Below are positions 8,991 to 17,529 of a stretch of 64,000 nt of DNA, piece by piece. The notes below the pieces were generated by a model. That model was not told where the DNA came from and made no database searches. It saw only the letters and a list, made by a program, of their open reading frames with translations. Source of the stretch: Roseibium denhamense. GTDB taxonomy: Bacteria > Pseudomonadota > Alphaproteobacteria > Rhizobiales > Stappiaceae. Both the position numbers and the translations under genes were made by a program. The DNA lies in NCBI RefSeq assembly GCF_009711415.1, contig NZ_SMLZ01000100.1, positions 32,069-96,068 on the forward strand. Direction: 5' to 3'. Position 1 is the first letter of the stretch. The number at the start of each line of letters is the position of its first letter.

Positions 8991-9835
8991 GGGGTCACTC
9001 CGAGATCGGCAAGAACAAGTTCGCGTAATTCCTTATCGACTTCTGGCCGAACGCCAAACCAGCGTTTAAATCCCGGCACCGCCTGGTGAAGCAGCATACC
9101 CAAGCCATCAACCGTTTTATTGCCGCGTTTTGTAGCCTGTTTGAGCAGGCCAGTCTCCAAAGGCGCATAGACGATATCGGTGACAAGCGCGGAGACCGGC
9201 AACGTATCAAGATCAATTTCCAGCGGTGCTTTTCCCGTCATGCCAAGCGCCGTAGTGTTCACCAGAAGATCTGCTTCTCCAAGAAGTGTCCCCAGCTTGT
9301 CCCAAGCATGGGCCTTTGTTCCTGAACCAAACTGATCCTCGAGACTCTTGGCTTTTTCAAAGGTCCGATTGACGATATGCACCGTTGTGAATCCGCGGGA
9401 AAGCAAAGCCCAAATGATAGCCCGCGCCGCGCCGCCAGCGCCCAGAACGACAGCCGTTCCGCAAGCGGTATCCCAACCCGGCGCCAATTGATCCAGATTT
9501 CCCAAGAAACCAAGCCCATCGGTGTTTGCACCACACAAAGCCCCGCTCTCGTCGAGCCAAAGTGTGTTGGCAGCACCCATGGCTTTGGCGGCGTCGTCCA
9601 AATGAGCGCAGGCTGCGGCTGCAACCTCTTTATGAGGCACGGTCACATTTGCGCCAATCAATCCGGAGGCGGCAAAATCCTTGTAAAAGGCAGTGGCTGT
9701 TTCCGGTGGCACCGGTACCCGGCCATACTCTCCCTCAAGACCGTGTTTCTTGAGCCAATATCCATGCACCAGTGGAGACCGGGATTGATCGACCGGAAAC
9801 CCAGTGATCGCCGCTTTTTTAGTATGTCCACTCAT
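8987..9835 (-). CDS. aroE: Shikimate dehydrogenase
   Basis: NADPH-dependent reduction of 3-dehydroshikimate in aromatic amino acid synthesis. The 282-residue protein has the substrate motif [13 protein letters not shown], the catalytic Lys in NVTVPHKE, the dinucleotide loop GAGGAARAI, and the C-terminal [18 protein letters not shown]. It overlaps coaE downstream and maf upstream by ATGA, so the whole leftward cluster looks like one operon. Confidence 0.95.
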   Translation of the reverse strand: MSGHTKKAAITGFPVDQSRSPLVHGYWLKKHGLEGEYGRVPVPPETATAFYKDFAASGLIGANVTVPHKEVAAAACAHLDDAAKAMGAANTLWLDESGALCGANTDGLGFLGNLDQLAPGWDTACGTAVVLGAGGAARAIIWALLSRGFTTVHIVNRTFEKAKSLEDQFGSGTKAHAWDKLGTLLGEADLLVNTTALGMTGKAPLEIDLDTLPVSALVTDIVYAPLETGLLKQATKRGNKTVDGLGMLLHQAVPGFKRWFGVRPEVDKELRELVLADLGVTP

Positions 9836-10423
9836 GCCTCAATCACTCCGAGCTCCCGCAGCTGCGCCAGCAGCGGCAACATTGGAAGGCCAAGGATGGT
9901 GAAATAGTCACCATTAATCTTTTCAAAGAGTTGCAGGCCCAACCCTTCCAGCTGATAGGCCCCGACACTCGACAAGACGCTGTCGCCAGCCTCGGCTAAG
10001 TAGTGGCCGACAAATGCCGGCGACAAGGTCCGCATGGTCAAGCGGGCAACCGACCTGACGCCAGATCGCTTCACCGCCTTTTGAAATCACAACAGCTGAC
10101 AAGAGATCGTGGCTCTTGCCGGAGAATTCCAAGAGTTGGCGGCGCGCGGCTTCCATATCTTCTGGTTTGGTGCGGCGTTCGCCCTCAAAGGCGAGTATCT
10201 GATCCGCACCAACCACAAGATCATTGGGGCGGCGGGCGCTCACATCATTGGCCTTGGCTTCCGCTAACACACTGGCTAGGTCTTCTGGCGGAAACCCGGC
10301 TTTCAGCAGCGGTTCTTCCACCGAGCGCTCATCTACACTTGCTGGATCAACATCGAATTGAAGGCCGGCGTTTTTCATCAACTCAGCGCGAATTCTGCTG
10401 CCGCTCGCCAAAACCAGTGCCAT
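9832..10423 (-). pseudogene. maf: Maf family nucleoside triphosphate pyrophosphatase, frameshifted
   Basis: Maf proteins hydrolyse non-canonical or methylated NTPs. The N-terminal part reads from ATG 10423 ([37 protein letters not shown]) up to about AIWRQV, then must change frame to continue as [21 protein letters not shown] through the conserved GAYQLEGLG to GVIEA, ending at 9832. The break lies at 10048-10056, where the minus strand reads CAGGTCGGTTGCC; removing one G would restore a single frame of about 196 codons. Without correction, frame 1 runs to 9923 and ends in nonsense. Its end still overlaps the aroE start by ATGA. It may be a true mutation or a one-base sequence error. Confidence 0.85.
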
Positions 10424-10451
10424 AGAAGCCTCTTGATACGTTTCGTTTTAA

Positions 10452-11300
10452 TTAGTGTGATCCGGAATTATCCCGGGTGGCTTTGAAGTCTTTGAACAAG
10501 GTCAAGATCTCAGCCGCCGTTTCCTCGATTGACCGGCGCGTGACATCAATGAGTGGCCAGTTCTGTTCGGTTCATAGTCGGCGCGTCATGTTTATTTCGC
10601 GGGAGATCTCTTTCCGGTCAACATACTGATCATTATAACCTTCTGAATTTAATGATAAAACTCTGTTCCTACGAATTTGCTGAATACGTTCAGCGGACGC
10701 AATCAATCCAACAACCATCGGCTTTTTCAAAGACATGACATGATCCGGCAAAGAAATGTTCGGCACCAGTGGCACATTGGCGGCCTTGATCCCGCGGTTC
10801 GCGAGATAAATGCAGGTCGGTGTCTTTGAGGTTCTCGAAATTCCCAGAAGGACGATGTCAGCGGATTCAAGGTCGTCCCAGATCTGCCCGTCGTCATGCA
10901 TCATGGTGTAATTCAGCGCTTCCATACGGCTGAAATATTCCGCGTCCATTTCATGCTGGCCGCCAATCCGGTGGGTCTGTGTAACGTTCAGATAGGATTG
11001 AAACACCGCGAACACCGGATCCAGAATATTGACGAAGGGCGTGCCCAATTCGCGGCATTTCTGTTCCAGTCTCTGCGCAATCTCCTCGTCGACCAAAGTG
11101 TAGAGAACAATCCCCGGCGCTTTTTCGATTTCGCTGATCACCCGGTCGAGCTGTTTCTGCGAGCGGACTAACGGATAAACATGCTCGATTTCCTGGACAT
11201 TTTCGTATTGAACCGTGGCAGCCCGCGCCACGGTCATGAGAGTTTCGCCAGTGGAATCCGAGACAAGATGGAGATGAAAATAGTGTCTCGGCTTATTCAC
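10452..11300 (-). pseudogene. PEP synthase/PPDK regulatory protein (DUF299), interrupted by in-frame TGA
   Basis: Bifunctional kinase/pyrophosphorylase that regulates pyruvate phosphate dikinase or PEP synthase. From GTG 11298-11300 it reads HLHLVSDSTGETL and the nucleotide-binding LLGISRTSKTPTCIYLANRG, then stops at a TGA (10572-10574) after 242 residues. The same frame continues without interruption to a TAA at 10452-10454, giving a normal family C-terminus (NWPLIDVTRRSIEETAAEIL). The TGA stands where a Cys (TGC) is usual, so one substitution explains it. The full-length protein would be 282 residues. The start lies at the edge of the probable oriC. Confidence 0.88.
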
Positions 11301-11725
11301 TGTGTCATCCCCAGCCTTGTTGATGTTTTGGGAGTTACGGTCACTGGCTTCTGCCTAGCACGAATTTATGCCCGCTCCGCCGAATTTATTAACAATGTCT
11401 AAACGCGCGGATATCGATCCCGGAACGGTTGTGGGTTGATGGGGATCAACATGAGCGCTGTGACATTTCGACAGGCTATCCACCAACGCCCAATTTCTTA
11501 ACGAAAGGTAAACAGGTTTCTAAATCGCTGTAATTACCGGCAAATTTTTGTTATCGACTCCTGGGGAGGAGTTTACGTGTTTTCAACGCCGGATTTTTCC
11601 CAAAAGAGATATTGGAGTGATGGATTGTGGATGAAAAAGGATCCCGGTAATCCACTCTCTAATATAAAAAACAGATTCAAATATAGAATCTTATTAGATT
11701 TGAAATGTGGGAAAGGCGCGACCGT
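11301..11725. other. Probable chromosomal replication origin (oriC) in the PPSR/hemE gap
   Basis: In Caulobacter, Rickettsia and several rhizobia the origin lies next to hemE, between it and the DUF299 gene, as here. The gap is AT-rich toward hemE (11640-11710). DnaA-box-like sites: TGTGGATGA at 11626-11634 (one mismatch to TTATCCACA on the other strand), and CTATCCACC 11476-11484, TAATCCACT 11648-11656, TTATTCACT 11293-11301 (two mismatches each). Two CtrA-like pairs, TTAA-N7-TAAA(C), lie at 11389-11403 and 11498-11513. A perfect TTGAT-N4-ATCAA box is at 11436-11449. Gene orientation diverges from this gap. The parS cluster and parAB lie 3-10 kb away. Origin activity itself is inferred. Confidence 0.7.
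11436..11449. promoter_or_regulatory. Perfect FNR/FixK-type box
   Basis: TTGAT-GGGG-ATCAA matches the FnrL/FixK consensus TTGAT-N4-ATCAA exactly. It sits 136 bases upstream of the PPSR start and about 277 bases upstream of the hemE start, inside the presumed oriC. It could give oxygen control to either flanking gene. Confidence 0.5.
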
Positions 11726-12754
11726 ATGGAATCCAAAGACAGAGCCGTAATGCGGGTTCTCTCAGGTGAAAAAATCTGGCCACCCCCCATCTGGATGATG
11801 CGTCAGGCAGGCCGTTATCTCCCCGAATACCGGGAAGTTCGCGCAAAGGCGAAAAACTTTCTCGATTTCTGTTACTCCCCAGATCTTGCAACTGAAGTCA
11901 CGCTCCAGCCGATCCGCCGGTATGGTTTTGATGCAAGCATCTTGTTTTCGGACATCTTCGTCGTACCGGACGCCATCGGATATCCGGTCAGATTTGAAGA
12001 AGGGCGCGGACCTGTTCTGGAACCTCTTTCATCTGAATTGATCGATCGTCTTGAGCAGGATAGGGCCGAAGATCACCTCAAACCGGTCATAGAGACGGTT
12101 TCACGGCTTCGGGCGGAGCTGCCTGAGGAAACTACTCTTCTCGGCTTTTGCGGGGCTTGCTGGACGGTCGCCTGTTATTCGGTCGCCGGACACACCACCC
12201 AGGACCAGGTGGCCGCACGCGTTGGTGCTTACAAAGACCCGGATCTAATGCAGCGCTTCATCGATGAACTGGTGACAGCGTCGATTTCCTATCTGATCAG
12301 GCAATTGGATGCGGGCGCCGATGCGCTTCAGATCTTTGATACCTGGGCAGGTGTTTTGGATGATGCCGGATTTCAGCGCTGGTGCATTGAACCAACGCGC
12401 AAGATAGTCGACGGCGTAAAAGCAGCCCGGCCTGGTGCCAAGATCATCGGTTTCCCCAAAGCCTCATCAGCCAGGATGGATGCTTATATCAAGGGAACGG
12501 GTGTTGATGCTGTCGGGTTTGATTGGACAGCACCGGATCATCGTGCATTGGAAATCCAGAAACAGGTTCCGATCCAAGGCAATCTGGATCCGATGCGGCT
12601 CGTTGCCGGCGGCAAGGCATTGGAAGACGGTGTAGGCCACATCCTGAAGACGTTCGACAAAGGTCCGTTCATCTTCAATCTCGGACATGGTGTCACGCCA
12701 GATGCCGATCCTGAGAATGTTGCACGCATGGTTGAGATGGTGAAGAGGGGCTAG
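11726..12754 (+). CDS. hemE: Uroporphyrinogen decarboxylase
   Basis: Removes four carboxyl groups from uroporphyrinogen III to give coproporphyrinogen III in haem synthesis. The signature MRQAGRYLPEYRE, the catalytic aspartate region ILFSDIFVVPDAIG and the C-terminal NLGHGVTPDADPENV are intact. ATG 11726 (MESKDRAV) is preceded by GAAAGG and gives 342 residues, the usual length; an upstream ATG at 11705 would add seven. The next gene, hemJ, starts four bases after the stop, so the two haem genes form an operon. Confidence 0.96.
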   Translation: MESKDRAVMRVLSGEKIWPPPIWMMRQAGRYLPEYREVRAKAKNFLDFCYSPDLATEVTLQPIRRYGFDASILFSDIFVVPDAIGYPVRFEEGRGPVLEPLSSELIDRLEQDRAEDHLKPVIETVSRLRAELPEETTLLGFCGACWTVACYSVAGHTTQDQVAARVGAYKDPDLMQRFIDELVTASISYLIRQLDAGADALQIFDTWAGVLDDAGFQRWCIEPTRKIVDGVKAARPGAKIIGFPKASSARMDAYIKGTGVDAVGFDWTAPDHRALEIQKQVPIQGNLDPMRLVAGGKALEDGVGHILKTFDKGPFIFNLGHGVTPDADPENVARMVEMVKRG

Positions 12755-12757
12755 CCC

Positions 12758-13186
12758 ATGGATCTTTATCTTTGGGTGAAGGCGATCCACGTCATTTCCA
12801 TTATCGCGTGGATGGCCGGCTTGTTGTATTTACCGCGGCTGTTTGTCTACCACGTAGACGCAGAGGTTGGCTCGGTCCAATCGGAAACGTTCAAGGTGAT
12901 GGAACGCCGGCTCTTGAAGGCGATCATGACACCGGCCATGATCGCCTCATGGGTGTTTGGTCTTTGGACCGCCTATGAACTCAATGCCTGGAGCGACGGC
13001 TGGTTCCACGCCAAGCTTCTCCTGGTTTTCATCATGTCTGGATTTCACGGGCATTTAGCGAAATGCGTCAAGACCTTCGCAGCCGATCAAAACACCCGGT
13101 CCACCCGCTATTTCCGGATGATCAATGAAGTACCCACGGTCATTATGATCGTTGTGGTTATCATGGTAATCGTTAAACCATTCTGA
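12758..13186 (+). CDS. hemJ: Protoporphyrinogen IX oxidase HemJ
   Basis: Membrane enzyme that oxidises protoporphyrinogen IX in bacteria lacking HemY/HemG. The 142-residue protein has four hydrophobic helices and the family motif KAIHVISIIAWMAGLLYLPR near the N-terminus with the haem-binding His, then VYH, a Lys/Leu-rich helix (FHAKLLLVFIM) and a final very hydrophobic helix ending VKPF. Its position directly after hemE supports the haem role. It was formerly called UPF0093. Confidence 0.93.
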   Translation: MDLYLWVKAIHVISIIAWMAGLLYLPRLFVYHVDAEVGSVQSETFKVMERRLLKAIMTPAMIASWVFGLWTAYELNAWSDGWFHAKLLLVFIMSGFHGHLAKCVKTFAADQNTRSTRYFRMINEVPTVIMIVVVIMVIVKPF

Positions 13187-13204
13187 CGGGTTATTGATCC
13201 TCAA

Positions 13205-13240
13205 GGGCCGCCAGACATAGCGGCGGCCCCTAGCAAGTTT
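13205..13240 (+). terminator. Probable terminator after hemE-hemJ
   Basis: Eight-base perfect stem GGGCCGCC (13205-13212) with GGCGGCCC (13222-13229), followed by a mixed T-rich tract. The rest of the 281-base gap up to rho is the rho leader; no gene was seen in it. Confidence 0.6.
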
Positions 13241-13467
13241 CTATTTATTTTGCTCACAAAATCGGCAGAATTCCGGGCTTGCGATTCAAAGGAAAACGAC
13301 GTATCGTTTGGCCCACTTCAAAGCGTAGATGTCTGAGTAGAATAGTATCGGCATCAGACGCATAATCTGGACACATCTAAACGTCTTTCAGATTTTCTGG
13401 CCCGGGTTTAAAGCGGTCCAGAGCCACTCTCCGAACAAGTATCCCATAACACCTTCACCCCAACTCG

Positions 13468-14733
13468 ATGCGGGCAATGAAACTTAAAGATCTAAAAGAA
13501 AAAACACCGACAGAACTGCTCCAATTTGCTGAAGAGCTGGAAGTCGAAAACGCCAGCACCATGCGCAAGCAGGAGCTGATGTTCGCAATCCTTAAAAACC
13601 TGGCAGCACAAGACATCGACATCATCGGCGAAGGTGTCGTTGAAGTGCTGCAAGACGGTTTTGGCTTCTTGAGGTCTCCGGATGCGAACTATCTGCCAGG
13701 CCCGGACGACATCTATGTCTCACCATCGCAGATCCGCCGCTTTTCTCTCAGAACCGGCGACACGGTCGAGGGACAGATCCGGAGCCCGAAAGAGGGCGAG
13801 CGGTATTTTGCGCTGCTCAAGGTCAACACGATCAATTTCGAAGATCCTGAAAAAGCCCGTCACAAGGTCCATTTCGACAATCTTACGCCGCTGTATCCGG
13901 ATGAAAAATTCAAGATGGAGATTGAGGATCCAACGGCGAAGGATCTTTCGTCCCGGGTTATCGATCTGGTCGCACCGCTGGGTAAAGGCCAACGCGGGCT
14001 CATCACCGCGCCGCCGCGGACAGGTAAAACCGTCTTTCTCCAGAATATCGCCAAATCCATCACCACCAATCACCCGGAATGCTATCTCATCGTTCTTCTG
14101 ATCGATGAGCGTCCGGAAGAAGTGACCGACATGCAGCGGACCGTTGATGGTGAGGTGGTCTCCTCGACATTTGACGAACCGGCTTCGCGTCACGTTCAGG
14201 TCGCTGAAATGGTGATCGAAAAGGCAAAGCGGCTCGTGGAACATGGCCGAGACGTTGTCATTCTGCTGGACTCCATCACCCGCCTGGGCCGGGCGTACAA
14301 CACAGTTGTTCCGTCCTCTGGTAAGGTTCTTACAGGCGGTGTGGATGCAAATGCCCTGCAACGCCCGAAACGGTTCTTTGGTGCGGCCCGGAACATTGAG
14401 CAGGGTGGCTCTTTGACCATCATCGCGACAGCGCTGATCGATACCGGCAGCCGCATGGATGAGGTGATCTTTGAGGAGTTCAAGGGAACGGGTAACTCCG
14501 AGATTATCCTCGACCGGAAAATCTCCGACAAGCGTGTTTACCCGGCAATCGACATCCAGCGCTCCGGAACCCGTAAGGAAGAGTTGCTTGTTCCTGCCGA
14601 GCGTCTCAAGAAGACTTTTGTGCTCCGCCGGATCCTCAACCCGATGGGGACCGTGGATGCTGTTGAGTTCCTGCTCGACAAGCTCAAACAGACGAAGTCC
14701 AACGATGATTTCTTCGACAGCATGAACACTTAA
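13468..14733 (+). CDS. rho: Transcription termination factor Rho
   Basis: Hexameric RNA-dependent ATPase/helicase. The 421 residues start with the rhizobial-type N-terminus ([15 protein letters not shown]), then the cold-shock-like RNA-binding domain ([22 protein letters not shown]), Walker [12 protein letters not shown], Walker [17 protein letters not shown], and the Q- and R-loops ([23 protein letters not shown]). The start at 13468 could be replaced by ATG 13477. It sits between the haem genes and the chromosome-partition region, its usual place near the alphaproteobacterial origin. A 281-base leader may allow autoregulation. Confidence 0.97.
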   Translation: MRAMKLKDLKEKTPTELLQFAEELEVENASTMRKQELMFAILKNLAAQDIDIIGEGVVEVLQDGFGFLRSPDANYLPGPDDIYVSPSQIRRFSLRTGDTVEGQIRSPKEGERYFALLKVNTINFEDPEKARHKVHFDNLTPLYPDEKFKMEIEDPTAKDLSSRVIDLVAPLGKGQRGLITAPPRTGKTVFLQNIAKSITTNHPECYLIVLLIDERPEEVTDMQRTVDGEVVSSTFDEPASRHVQVAEMVIEKAKRLVEHGRDVVILLDSITRLGRAYNTVVPSSGKVLTGGVDANALQRPKRFFGAARNIEQGGSLTIIATALIDTGSRMDEVIFEEFKGTGNSEIILDRKISDKRVYPAIDIQRSGTRKEELLVPAERLKKTFVLRRILNPMGTVDAVEFLLDKLKQTKSNDDFFDSMNT

Positions 14734-14767
14734 AAAGTGAATGCGGAAATCAATCCGCGATATCAAG

Positions 14768-14799
14768 AGGCGCGACCCTTAGATGGTTGCGCCTTTTTT
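14768..14799 (+). terminator. Rho-independent terminator after rho
   Basis: Ten-base arms AGGCGCGACC (14768-14777) and GGTTGCGCCT (14785-14794), pairing with one G-T wobble, followed by a T-run. The first parS-like site begins nine bases later. Confidence 0.88.
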
Positions 14800-14807
14800 G
14801 TTTTCTA

Positions 14808-14823
14808 TGTTTCACGTGTATCG
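14808..14823. other. parS-like site 1 (ParB binding)
   Basis: TGTTTCACGTGTATCG: 13 of 16 bases match the universal parS TGTTTCACGTGAAACA. It lies between the rho terminator and the acetyltransferase start. Confidence 0.55.
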
Positions 14824-14847
14824 TATTTCGATTCGGAAGCGGATTTT

Positions 14848-15414
14848 ATGTCTGACATTCTTTTGGAAACCAATCGGCTCATCTTGCGCAGCTGGCGGGA
14901 TGACGACCTTGACCCTTTAGCTGAAATTTGTGCTGATCCAGAAGTCATGCGCTATTTTCCGGCAACCCTCAGCCGTGACGAAACAGCGGGTTTGATAAAA
15001 TGGGCGCGCGACAAGACCAGCAAGGATGGGTTTTGTTTCGGCCCGGTTGAGACAAAGTCAGACGGAGCGTTTTTGGGATTTGTTGGTTTGAGTGTTCCGG
15101 ATTACCCGAAACCTCTGCCTTTCTTTCCATGTGTCGAAGTGGGGTGGCGTTTGAAACGCTCTGCCTGGGGCATGGGTTATGCGAGCGAAGCCGCAAGAGA
15201 GTGGATTCGATTCGGTTTTGAAACCATCGGTCTGAAAGAAATCGTGTCCTTCACCACAGTCACAAATACCCCGTCGCGGCGTGTAATGGAACGGATTGGG
15301 ATGACTTACAGCCCATCTGAAGACTTTCAACACCCGATGCTGAACGCAGATCATCCGCTTTCCAATCATGTGCTCTACCGGCTGTCGAAATCATCCAGGG
15401 ATAAGCAAAGGTGA
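14848..15414 (+). CDS. GNAT family N-acetyltransferase (RimJ/RimL-like)
   Basis: The 188-residue protein begins at ATG 14848 (MSDILLETNRLILRSW), the typical start of RimJ/RimL-type enzymes. An upstream in-frame start at 14737 would run through the rho terminator and a parS site and is unlikely. EVGWRLKRSAWGMGYASEAAREW is the acetyl-CoA pyrophosphate loop, and TNTPSRRVMERIGM the C-terminal family motif. The substrate is unknown. It is a single gene in the parS-rich interval between rho and mnmE. It is not closely similar to the GNAT gene at 1498. Confidence 0.85.
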   Translation: MSDILLETNRLILRSWRDDDLDPLAEICADPEVMRYFPATLSRDETAGLIKWARDKTSKDGFCFGPVETKSDGAFLGFVGLSVPDYPKPLPFFPCVEVGWRLKRSAWGMGYASEAAREWIRFGFETIGLKEIVSFTTVTNTPSRRVMERIGMTYSPSEDFQHPMLNADHPLSNHVLYRLSKSSRDKQR

Positions 15415-15450
15415 AAATCCGTAGATGAGTAGGGCGCTTATCCGCTCGTT

Positions 15451-15466
15451 TGATTCACGTGAAACA
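15451..15466. other. parS-like site 2
   Basis: TGATTCACGTGAAACA: 15 of 16 matches to the parS consensus. Confidence 0.78.
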
Positions 15467-15511
15467 GGCATACATGCTGGCTTGAATATCCTTCGCGATT
15501 GCATTGCACGG

Positions 15512-15527
15512 TGTTTCACGTGAATCA
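15512..15527. other. parS-like site 3
   Basis: TGTTTCACGTGAATCA: 15 of 16 matches to the parS consensus. It mirrors site 2, with the mismatch in the opposite arm. Confidence 0.78.
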
Positions 15528-15634
15528 TATTGAATCGGAAGCGGACTAATTGGCCTCACACCTATTGATACCGCCGATTTCCGGGACAGGTTCCTTTGTC
15601 TGTTTTGGGTTTGGCCAAGAAATCAGAATCGATA

Positions 15635-15650
15635 AGATTCACGTCAAACA
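15635..15650. other. parS-like site 4 (degenerate)
   Basis: AGATTCACGTCAAACA: 13 of 16 matches, with one central CACGTG base changed, so binding may be weak. Confidence 0.45.
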
Positions 15651-15798
15651 GGCTTCCCAAAAGCTCAATTTTGAATCGCCTGTGTAACGATGGCAGCGCG
15701 TGCGAGCCTGGACCAAATTCCCTTAAACACTGTTTGCAGTGGCTTCCGGCCTCTTGCTAAAGAGGCAGCTCTGATCTTGTCTGAATGGGCCTCATCTT

Positions 15799-17148
15799 AT
15801 GAAGGAAACAATCTACGCACTGTCCAGTGGTTCAGTGCCGTCCGGAGTGGCAGTTATCCGGATATCCGGTCCTGCGGTTCGCAAGGTCGTTTCTTCCTTG
15901 TGCCGAAAGATACCTACACACCGTCAGACCCAGCTTTCCAAACTCCGTGATCCGCAAACGCGGGAGGTGTTGGATGAAGCGCTGGTCCTTTACTTTCAAG
16001 GGCCGAACAGTTTTACCGGTGAAGATGTTGCCGAGATTCACTGCCATGGCGGTCGCGCGGTCGTTGCCGCGGTCCTGAACAGTCTGGCGCAATTTGAAGC
16101 GTGCCGGCCTGCAGAACCTGGAGAATTCACGCGAAGGGCATTTGACGGCGGACGTATGGATCTGACGGAAGTCGAAGGCCTGGCAGATCTTATTGCATCG
16201 GAAACAGAGAGCCAGCGCAGACAGGCCGTCAGGCAAATGGGCGGGGCGCTGGGCAAGCTCTATGATGATTGGCGGAAACGGCTCATCCATATGCGGGCCA
16301 TGATCGAAGCCGATTTTGATTTTGCAGACGAAGAAGATGTTCCAGGCAGCGTAGCGGACAAGGTGTGGGCGGAAGCGGGGGAGCTGAAGGCAGAGATCGA
16401 AGATCATCTCGTCCGGTCCAAAAGCGGTGAACGTTTGCGGTCGGGTGTCCAAGTGGTTTTGATGGGGGCGCCTAACGCAGGCAAATCGAGCCTGTTGAAC
16501 GCTATTGCCGGACGGGACGTGGCGATCGTTACGGAAGAGGCTGGCACCACGCGGGATGTTATCGAGGTTCACCTGGATCTTGTCGGCTACCCGGTGACGC
16601 TGGTGGATACGGCAGGCCTACGCAAGGCAGAGGGTGTTGTAGAGCAAGAAGGTATCCGCAGGGCTGAACAGCGGGGCCGGGAAGCTGACTTGATATTGTG
16701 GGCCGTTGAGCCGGATGGAATTGAAAGCACGGACAAGGACGGCGGTCTGCCAGCCGATCTTTCAACAGAGGTTCCGGTCTGGACGGTCCGTACAAAAGCG
16801 GATCTTGAGACTCCTCCGAAACAAGACTCTTCCGGAACAACCATTGATATTCCTGCATCAAGCAAGGATCGTAACGGTGTGAGAGCGCTTTTCGAGGCTC
16901 TGACATGTTTTGCCAAAGAAACGATATCGGTATCCGAAGTTCCCCTGGCAACCAGGTCACGGCACCGTCACTATTTGAATGACTGCCTCACCAATCTTGA
17001 GAAGGCTGTCACAGCAGATCATTTGCCTGCGGAACTGAGGGCTGAGGATTTGAGGCGGGCGGCCGACGATCTCGGCCGCATTACCGGCCGCATAGATGTC
17101 GAAGATCTGCTGGATGTGATCTTCCGGGACTTTTGTATCGGGAAGTGA
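15799..17148 (+). CDS. mnmE: tRNA uridine-5-carboxymethylaminomethyl(34) synthesis GTPase
   Basis: With MnmG it modifies the wobble uridine of several tRNAs. The 449-residue protein has the tetrahydrofolate-binding N-terminus (TIYALSSGSVPSGVAVIRISG), the inserted G domain with P-loop GAPNAGKSS near residue 223 and DTAGLRKAEG as the switch II region, and the strictly conserved C-terminal CIGK with its catalytic Cys. Both partners, mnmE and mnmG, are next to each other with two parS-like sites between them. Confidence 0.96.
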   Translation: MKETIYALSSGSVPSGVAVIRISGPAVRKVVSSLCRKIPTHRQTQLSKLRDPQTREVLDEALVLYFQGPNSFTGEDVAEIHCHGGRAVVAAVLNSLAQFEACRPAEPGEFTRRAFDGGRMDLTEVEGLADLIASETESQRRQAVRQMGGALGKLYDDWRKRLIHMRAMIEADFDFADEEDVPGSVADKVWAEAGELKAEIEDHLVRSKSGERLRSGVQVVLMGAPNAGKSSLLNAIAGRDVAIVTEEAGTTRDVIEVHLDLVGYPVTLVDTAGLRKAEGVVEQEGIRRAEQRGREADLILWAVEPDGIESTDKDGGLPADLSTEVPVWTVRTKADLETPPKQDSSGTTIDIPASSKDRNGVRALFEALTCFAKETISVSEVPLATRSRHRHYLNDCLTNLEKAVTADHLPAELRAEDLRRAADDLGRITGRIDVEDLLDVIFRDFCIGK

Positions 17149-17150
17149 TC

Positions 17151-17166
17151 TGTTTCACGTGAATCG
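17151..17166. other. parS-like site 5
   Basis: TGTTTCACGTGAATCG: 14 of 16 matches to the parS consensus. It begins two bases after the mnmE stop codon. Confidence 0.7.
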
Positions 17167-17203
17167 CTCACTGGCCGCGACTTGTCGATCCTGAACCGTA
17201 TTG

Positions 17204-17219
17204 TGTTTCACGTGAATCA
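17204..17219. other. parS-like site 6
   Basis: TGTTTCACGTGAATCA: 15 of 16 matches, identical to site 3. Confidence 0.78.
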
Positions 17220-17529
17220 TCGCAGAAACTGGTGGCTATTCTTATGTCAGACCAGCGGGCGATTAGTCGGGCTCGCATTGCGGCCCAAAGCTGATCGACT
17301 ATGGAGTAATCGAGCGTCTTTGGCTGTTTTATTTGAAGCGCCCAATGCGCTGAGCTCCCGCACCGGAAAACCCTTTTGACCAATCAGGGTCTCTCAGCGT
17401 ATAACCAGCGCAATTAACTCCCGGCGAGCCGTGCTTTTGTTTCGGCGCTTGGTCTGGGCCAGATCCCGAAAACAAGATGTGAATATACGGCCGGCCGGCG
17501 AAAAGGCTGTCCGGAACAACGGTGAGACT

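Larger units (their letters stand above)
15415..15798. other. Gene-free parS-rich interval upstream of mnmE
   Basis: This 384-base gap holds three parS-like sites (15451, 15512, 15635). An open frame from 15690 overlaps mnmE in another frame and looks accidental. The promoter of mnmE must lie here. Confidence 0.6.
17149..17529. other. mnmE-mnmG gap with two parS-like sites
   Basis: This 381-base gap holds parS-like sites at 17151 and 17204. No convincing gene lies in it; the short minus-strand frame at 17168-17383 has no recognisable domain and crosses a parS site. The mnmG promoter is probably here. Confidence 0.55.

Noticed and set aside
10572..10574. TGA in PPSR as selenocysteine codon
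   Set aside because: No selenocysteine element was seen nearby and the position is an ordinary Cys in the family; a point mutation or sequence error is simpler.
17168..17383. Small minus-strand gene between mnmE and mnmG
   Set aside because: No domain, no clear ribosome site, and it runs through parS-like site 6.
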